64,000 nt of DNA. It comes from Xylogone sp. PMI_703 (lineage: Eukaryota; Ascomycota; Leotiomycetes). The position numbers and the translations under genes were made by a program. The stretch spans positions 2,914,001 to 2,978,000 of the forward strand of contig JAJTUQ010000001.1 in assembly GCA_021399445.1 (NCBI GenBank). The letters are read 5' to 3'. Positions within the stretch are counted from its first letter, which is position 1, and every line of letters begins with the position of its first letter. Shown one piece after another: positions 58,601 to 64,000 of the stretch. Under the pieces are notes generated by a model that was given only the letters and a program-made list of their open reading frames with translations, ran no database searches and had not been told where the DNA came from.

Positions 58601-61600
58601 CTGCTGACTGAGCAGCCGCTGCGGTCTGGGGCAGCGAGACCCGTGAATGGCTAGCCGATTGCTCTGGAAACGGCCAGAGGGAGCGAGAGAGATACGAATC
58701 CGTACAGTGCTGTACTTGCACTCTGTACTGTAATAATGAGAGAGATGGTCCATGTTAGGAGTGCGAAGGACCGCACACTTACTACTCCGTACAACCGCAA
58801 TGCACTTGCACACCCAATACATGATACATGATACACCATACACTGGGTACAGGGCACTGTCGGTTAGGCACAGCACTGCGTTGGGTGCTGCGTATTGCAT
58901 ACGGCACTGTCGAGACTGTTGTACCATCTTCTCTGCCGTCGCCAAAGACTCTGGGCGTAAATTTGCTGGTCGCACAAAGGATGGCCCTCTGGCAGTTTCG
59001 GTTGCGGCCAGGGTGCTGGCGTGGATGGCAGCGGCATCTCGAAAGCTCGAATGTCCTGTCCTGGTCTGCGGGACAGGCCAGGGCTGGCAGATCGAGCCAC
59101 CACTCCCGCCCTTCCAGCACAGTATATCGGAGACCGTGACTTCGGTGGGCCCTGGAGCCAAGCCTCGTAAGTACTCGAGGACCATCCAAAACAGCAATTT
59201 CGAGATCCTTTTTGGGGGGAGAAAGACGTTTCCCTAATATCACATCGTAACCAGATGCGGTAGCAAGCCGGGAAGAAAAACAAACTGCGAACAATGGAAG
59301 ATCGCGCAGAAGGACGTGCGTCACCATCATCATCACCATTTCAGTACAGTACCGTATCCTGGAGATCCTCCCTGTGCTAGTCCCTCGCGGACAGGTGCGA
59401 CAGGTGCGATAGGTGAGCTCGCTGGGGCTTCGAGCTCTCTCTTTCCCTTGAGCTACTTCCGGCTACACTTGCTCTCGACGGGTTCGGCATGTCTTACTAT
59501 CGGGCCCAGCACCACGGCTCCCCAACGCCTCCTCCAAGCGTAATTAAACCAGAAAAAGGTCCCCAAAGGTAAAACACACATGCAATTTAGTCCGTGGCAA
59601 GTGCATGCTAGAAGAAGGAACCAGATCGGACTTGCGAAGAACAGACGAAGGCGGCATCTTAGCCACAGTGTATCCGCCACAGATGCTCACCTGGCGGCTG
59701 GCCGAATCAGCTCCTGCAGGGTTGACATACACCAGAGTGCCTGGGGGCCACAAGTGACACTAGCCTGCTCGCCTCTCCAGGCTCCTTGTCCAACCTGCGG
59801 CAACGGAGCAAGCCTAGTTGACTATCACGACCTCCCTTCATCTTGATTGATACCCGCCCGGCGCGCGCACGTTAACACCATTATTACACAGTATTATTGC
59901 TATTCTGTTCGAGATAAGCAGACACTCGGATTGCCAGGACGGGTGCGGAACTGAGCTCACAGAGCAGAGATTAATAAACAAGGCAAAAGACCTGCGAATT
60001 AGCATCCGTCCAGATGGTCGAAGTTGGTCAGCATGTGCCGGGGGACTACCGTAGCTCAAGGAACAGAGCATGTTACTAATGTCCACTGCTGGTACGACGT
60101 ATCACGGTTCTGTACCGTACTGTACTATTTTGCGCTGTCAGATCAGATTCCCAAAAATACAATCACAACGCTGGGGGGTTATGGTGAGTACGCACAATAC
60201 AGTTCTTCTTACTGTCCTGTGATGCTCGAGTACGTTGACCGTTGCTCGACCCTGACTAATCGTGCCGTAAGAACGGTGGTTGCGCAAACCGTTTTTGTGA
60301 CTGCCATCGGCCGTGGTCATCCCAAGCACGTCACAGCTGTCTGCAAATTACTTACTGACAAAGGCAGTTGAGCATCCTGCTCGTTCTGGTAGTCAGTTGC
60401 GGTTGGTTGCCGGCACCTGGTCACTCTACCGTCGCAGTTAGTGGGATGGTGATACGGCACCTTGGAGATTGCAGGGTTGGGACCGCTGCAGGGTTCTGGT
60501 GATACTCGCATGCTCCACTGCAACGCACGCCCGGGAGGCCTGGCTGCCAGCCGGGTCCTGCCACCAGGGCCAAACGTAGCGAGCGAAGAAGCTAAAATCT
60601 CAGCCACGTTCTGGCCAGCTTCTGGCCCCCTCTTCCGGCCCTTGGGGTTGATGTTGATTCCTGCCTGAGGTTCTGGTGATGCGAACCCTTTCACTTCCCC
60701 GTACCGCGTCGCCAAAGTCAGGCGCTGCGCTCACCAGACGCCGCCCGGAGACACTTCCATTAGCTCCATCTCATCTCTCCTCCACAGCGCAAATGTCCCG
60801 GCGCTGATTCAAAGTGCTACCGTCGCATTGACGGGCTTGCTGACTGTGTATTGGATCATGTCCTCTGGCTGCAGCTCTTCTTACCGAGTGCCAATTGAGA
60901 GTTGCGAATGGGCACGAGAGGTTCCTTTTTCCTCGAGCTTTTGATTGGTAAGGGTCAGCGAGATCCAAGATCCGCCCCGTGCTGCTCACTTTTGAAACAC
61001 GCCCAAGTAATAGTCCCTATTTAATCCCCGGCCAGCAGCCAGATTAGGCCAAATCACCCAATCTAAAACAAACTCGGTCATTGTGGCATCCTGACAGGGC
61101 AACGCGATGGGGACATGGGCGATGCTTCTGGGTGAGCCGTCCAAGATGCACGCGCCAGTTCGTCTCTCATTATTCAAGGACCAGCACCGGCTCCACGAAC
61201 ATATCGCCAAAATACCACCACGCCTTCCGCAATTTCCATCCACCTCATCTCTCTGCTCGGAATCGCACTCGTGTTGCCCAAACCGGGTAGGGCCAGTTGC
61301 TGAATGGGTATCTGCAACAGATTGGTGAAGATGGCCACGGAAGACGCACTAGAGAGACCGGAGAAAGATCCGAGTCGATGGATGCGTCTGATGATGCGCT
61401 GCGGGATTTCAATTGCGGTAATCGTGTATCAAGGCTGTCCTTGTAATTTCTACCACTGTTGCCCCATTCAGATGGTTGAGCAAACTCTCAAAGAGATCAA
61501 CTGGTGCCTTTAGTGAGTGCTCCTTCATAACTTTCCTATGATTGTCCTCGAGATATGTATGGTCTTCTCGAACATGCAGTATTGTACTGTATAAACTTTG

Positions 61601-64000
61601 AGCTAGCGCTTGTCGGAAAAGCCTCAAGCATTCCCTGTGAGCTGCACGACCTGTCAAAAGCAGTGCAGACCACGGGCCACGGGCATGCTGCTGCTTTTCT
61701 CGCTAAATTCACGATGCGGCTTTTACGGGAGGTGGCTTGCCTTGGATCTTTCCATCAAATGTGACTTGAAAGCCACATCCAGCTACGAAAGTTATGCCGG
61801 CACAATTCGAGACCGTTCTCACTCTCACTCTCGCGGCTATCTGATAAATGGGCCAGATCCATTACTGGTTTCAACTGTGCCGTGCCAGAGGCTGGTTTCT
61901 CTTGGAAGATGAAAACCGGAAATCGGATACGGGCTCTCAAGATTGATGTAAAGAGATAGCCAACCGTTTCACCGGGGTGTGGCTAAAATGAAGGACTGAG
62001 GGGCAGCGCAAACCACCACATTTCGTCCCAAGTTGATAGTTACCGCGGTTGAGGTTTGTCGCCTGAGCAATTTCGTAAACAAGAGACAGTCTTTCAATGG
62101 CGCTGTGGCGTCCTGAACACGAAGTGTACGTCTATAATCTTACGTTGAACTGTCACCGGTGACATCGTTATCAAAACATGTAGCAATCTGACTCCGTGGA
62201 GCTCAGAGTCTTGGGTTTCCAAGCACCAGCTGAGTCCCAAATTGTTGTTCATGAGTCGCATGCCAATATACGGGACGTTGACAACTATCGGTACCGGAGC
62301 TGGGTTCAGCAATGTTGTCTCTTCTGTTGGTGGGGCCTCAGTCGAGTTCATTGATTAATTGCTCAGTACCTCTGCATCCGTCTCAATAGTTTGGATGCAG
62401 CTGTAATGTAAAAACCAAAACCCTTGCTCTAACAGCCGGTGCATAACTCATTAACAGCGGCTTCTGTAAAAGGCGTCACGATCGCGCTTTGATGCAGTAT
62501 CTAATAAGCCACATCTGCACATTACCCTAGTTACATCTTGTATAGGGTGGATTTCGCTCAGTTCCTAGGTGTCGTGATTTGCTGGTGTACGACGCGAAGC
62601 ACGAATTCAGCTGAAGACGGGTTATTGTTGCGTTTATCCTGCATGTCGTTATGCATTGCCAGCTCCTGTTGGCTTTTGTTGACAATTACACCGGAGATGC
62701 TTCTGTCACTGCATGTAGAAGGCAGGCGGTATGTCAACAAGCTTAAGACGCGTGCTTTTATGGCAAAGATAATTCGGTACTGGAAATATTGCGCTGCTTG
62801 TGAGTGGCGATGTTCCAGTATGCACGTCTCACAGGGCTGAGGGAAACAAGGCGGTGAGTAAGTTGAAAAGGCCTGTATACCAATCTAAATTCCCATCAAA
62901 TCTTTTGATCTTCCGGTGCTTAATCATATCAATTGGTTTTTGAGACTCCGCATATTTCTTCGCTGATTGTTCTGATGCCTTGTACGAAACCCATCTAGAA
63001 ACCCCACTTGTGATGGGATATGCAGCTCAACCCCTCCCTGTGAAACGCAGCAAGTGAGTTCATGTAACAGGGAAAAGTATCTGGGTTAATAATTAGAATC
63101 TGACCTAATGGAGATCTGTGCGACGAATTTGGGAGCTCTTTCCTTTACAAGGCTGCAGATTCACTCGAGTCCATGGCATGACCATTGGCTTAGGGGTTCC
63201 CAGGTCGTTGCAGTACAGCCTTAAGAGTAGCCACCAGGAAGGAAGCGACCCCAGGCTACCAACAGTACTCAGCATAGCTCCTGGCCGCGTTACATGTTGT
63301 GTACCCTCTCGTTGTAATGCACAGTTTTGTGGACATCACTCTTTGCATCACAGTACCCTCATCGAGACCAGGAAGGCTGATGCAAGACTGCAACCACAGA
63401 CTGCAACGTAGTAGTCTTGTCATCGAAATCCGGGCTAAACCGCGATTGAAACATATAAGAGGTATTTTATGCTGATCTGGTATCGGTTGACTTGGGGAAT
63501 TACCAATAGAAACTAGTGCTAAGAATGAGGCAAGCAACCGGTGTGGTGAGTATGTAGTAAGAAAGCCAAATAAAGCCAATACACCGACTTTATCAAATTG
63601 AGTGTCGTACGAATGGAAAAATTGCCCTCATTCGACTCGAGTCCAATCAAGCGATTGTTTATATTCAGCCCGACTTCTCCTTCCAAATCTGGTTCTTTTT
63701 TTCTTTACAGTTGTGCCAACGAAACTCGGCAGCAACAAGGTCCACCATCTCGTGATGTAAATGTACAAGTACTTCAGCCTTGCGTCGGGCCGGAAATCTC
63801 CCGGGCCAGTTCACACTGCTCCCACTGTCTGAAAGTCTCTAGCGAAGGTGGCAAAAGCACGAATCATGCCGACCAGAGTTATGGCCCAGCCAACTTCTCG
63901 AATCAGTTACGATGGCTTGAAGCCACAATCCATTGGAAGTTCTAAGCGTACGACCTGAGTGTTCCAGCGTGCTCAGTGGCTGATCAACTGACACATCCAC
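55660..64000. other. 8.3-kb gene-free region to the window's end
   Basis: No gene can be supported. It starts with the promoter of the Pro/Gln-rich gene, including a purine-rich plus-strand tract near 55670-55735, then GCAAG/GCAAA-rich DNA (56030-56260, and the complement near 56940-56980). GTAC words recur (58185, 58700-58730, 59343-59352, 60112-60127, 61577) and one TACTCCGTA lies at 58783-58791. Many overlapping frames of 60 to 200 codons exist on both strands, for example 58589-59197 on the minus strand, but none has domain-like composition. A gene with many short exons, or a noncoding RNA, cannot be excluded. Confidence 0.55.
56190..56260. repeat. Degenerate AAGGC / GGCAAGC repeat tract
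   Basis: Irregular tandem array of AAGGCAAGGC-like units, continuing as GGGCAAGC and AGAGCAAAGC words. Low-complexity intergenic sequence; related words occur at 30118-30150, 56030-56090 and, in complement, near 10160 and 56950. Confidence 0.6.

Noticed and set aside
58589..59197. 202-codon minus-strand frame
   Set aside because: Several comparable frames overlap on both strands; it contains GTAC words typical of local intergenic DNA and has no domain features.
1..64000. tRNA, rRNA or CRISPR loci
   Set aside because: Reading for T-loop (GGTTCRANNCC) and cloverleaf patterns gave no acceptable candidate; no rRNA-like sequence or regularly spaced repeats were found. A dedicated tRNA scan could still find one with an intron.

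Overview
The window is nuclear DNA of a filamentous ascomycete (Pezizomycotina; a leotiomycete is possible but not shown). The evidence is short introns (43 to 136 nt, one of 224 nt) with GTRNGT-type donors and CTAAC-like branch sites, long intrinsically disordered proteins, and fungal families such as Sec18, an Lte1-like RasGEF and a very large hybrid histidine kinase. Twelve protein genes are well supported and one more ORF is doubtful. By my exon models coding sequence is about 47% of the window, which is sparse for such a fungus.

Layout. 1-1933 (+): 3' part of SEC18/NSF. 2899-8364 (-): Lte1-like Ras-family GEF, preceded by a 166-codon same-strand ORF that stops 2 nt before its ATG. 13129-17009 (-): long disordered, probably nuclear protein of unknown function. 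18690-19709 (+): F-box protein. 20099-20662 (-): small helical protein built partly from a 30-nt tandem repeat. 22012-28576 (-): hybrid histidine kinase with GAF-like, PAS, PAS, HisKA, HATPase and receiver regions. 35590-38388 (-): TBC-domain RabGAP. 40315-42987 (-): ankyrin plus dilute (DIL) protein. 43468-44759 (-): allantoicase. 45457-46299 (+): cytochrome b561-like membrane protein. 46752-49372 (-): membrane-anchored M13 zinc metallopeptidase. 53897-55659 (-): Pro/Gln-rich nuclear-type protein with a GC-AG intron.

Long gene-free stretches lie upstream of several regulatory genes: 8.4-13.1 kb, 28.6-35.6 kb, 49.4-53.9 kb and 55.7-64.0 kb. They are rich in GTAC-containing words (CAGTACGGTAC-like), TACTCCGTA words and GCAAG/GCTTG words. 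The strongest unexplained signal is a dense GTAC cluster at about 51.7-52.3 kb.

The genes do not form one pathway. Membrane traffic is a loose theme: NSF ATPase, RabGAP and DIL protein, plus two membrane proteins that both carry N-terminal acidic dileucine signals. Allantoicase adds purine-nitrogen use, and its promoter, shared with the cytochrome b561 gene, has GATA sites. I see no secondary-metabolite cluster, transposon, tRNA or rRNA gene, or CRISPR array, and no clearly new multi-gene system.
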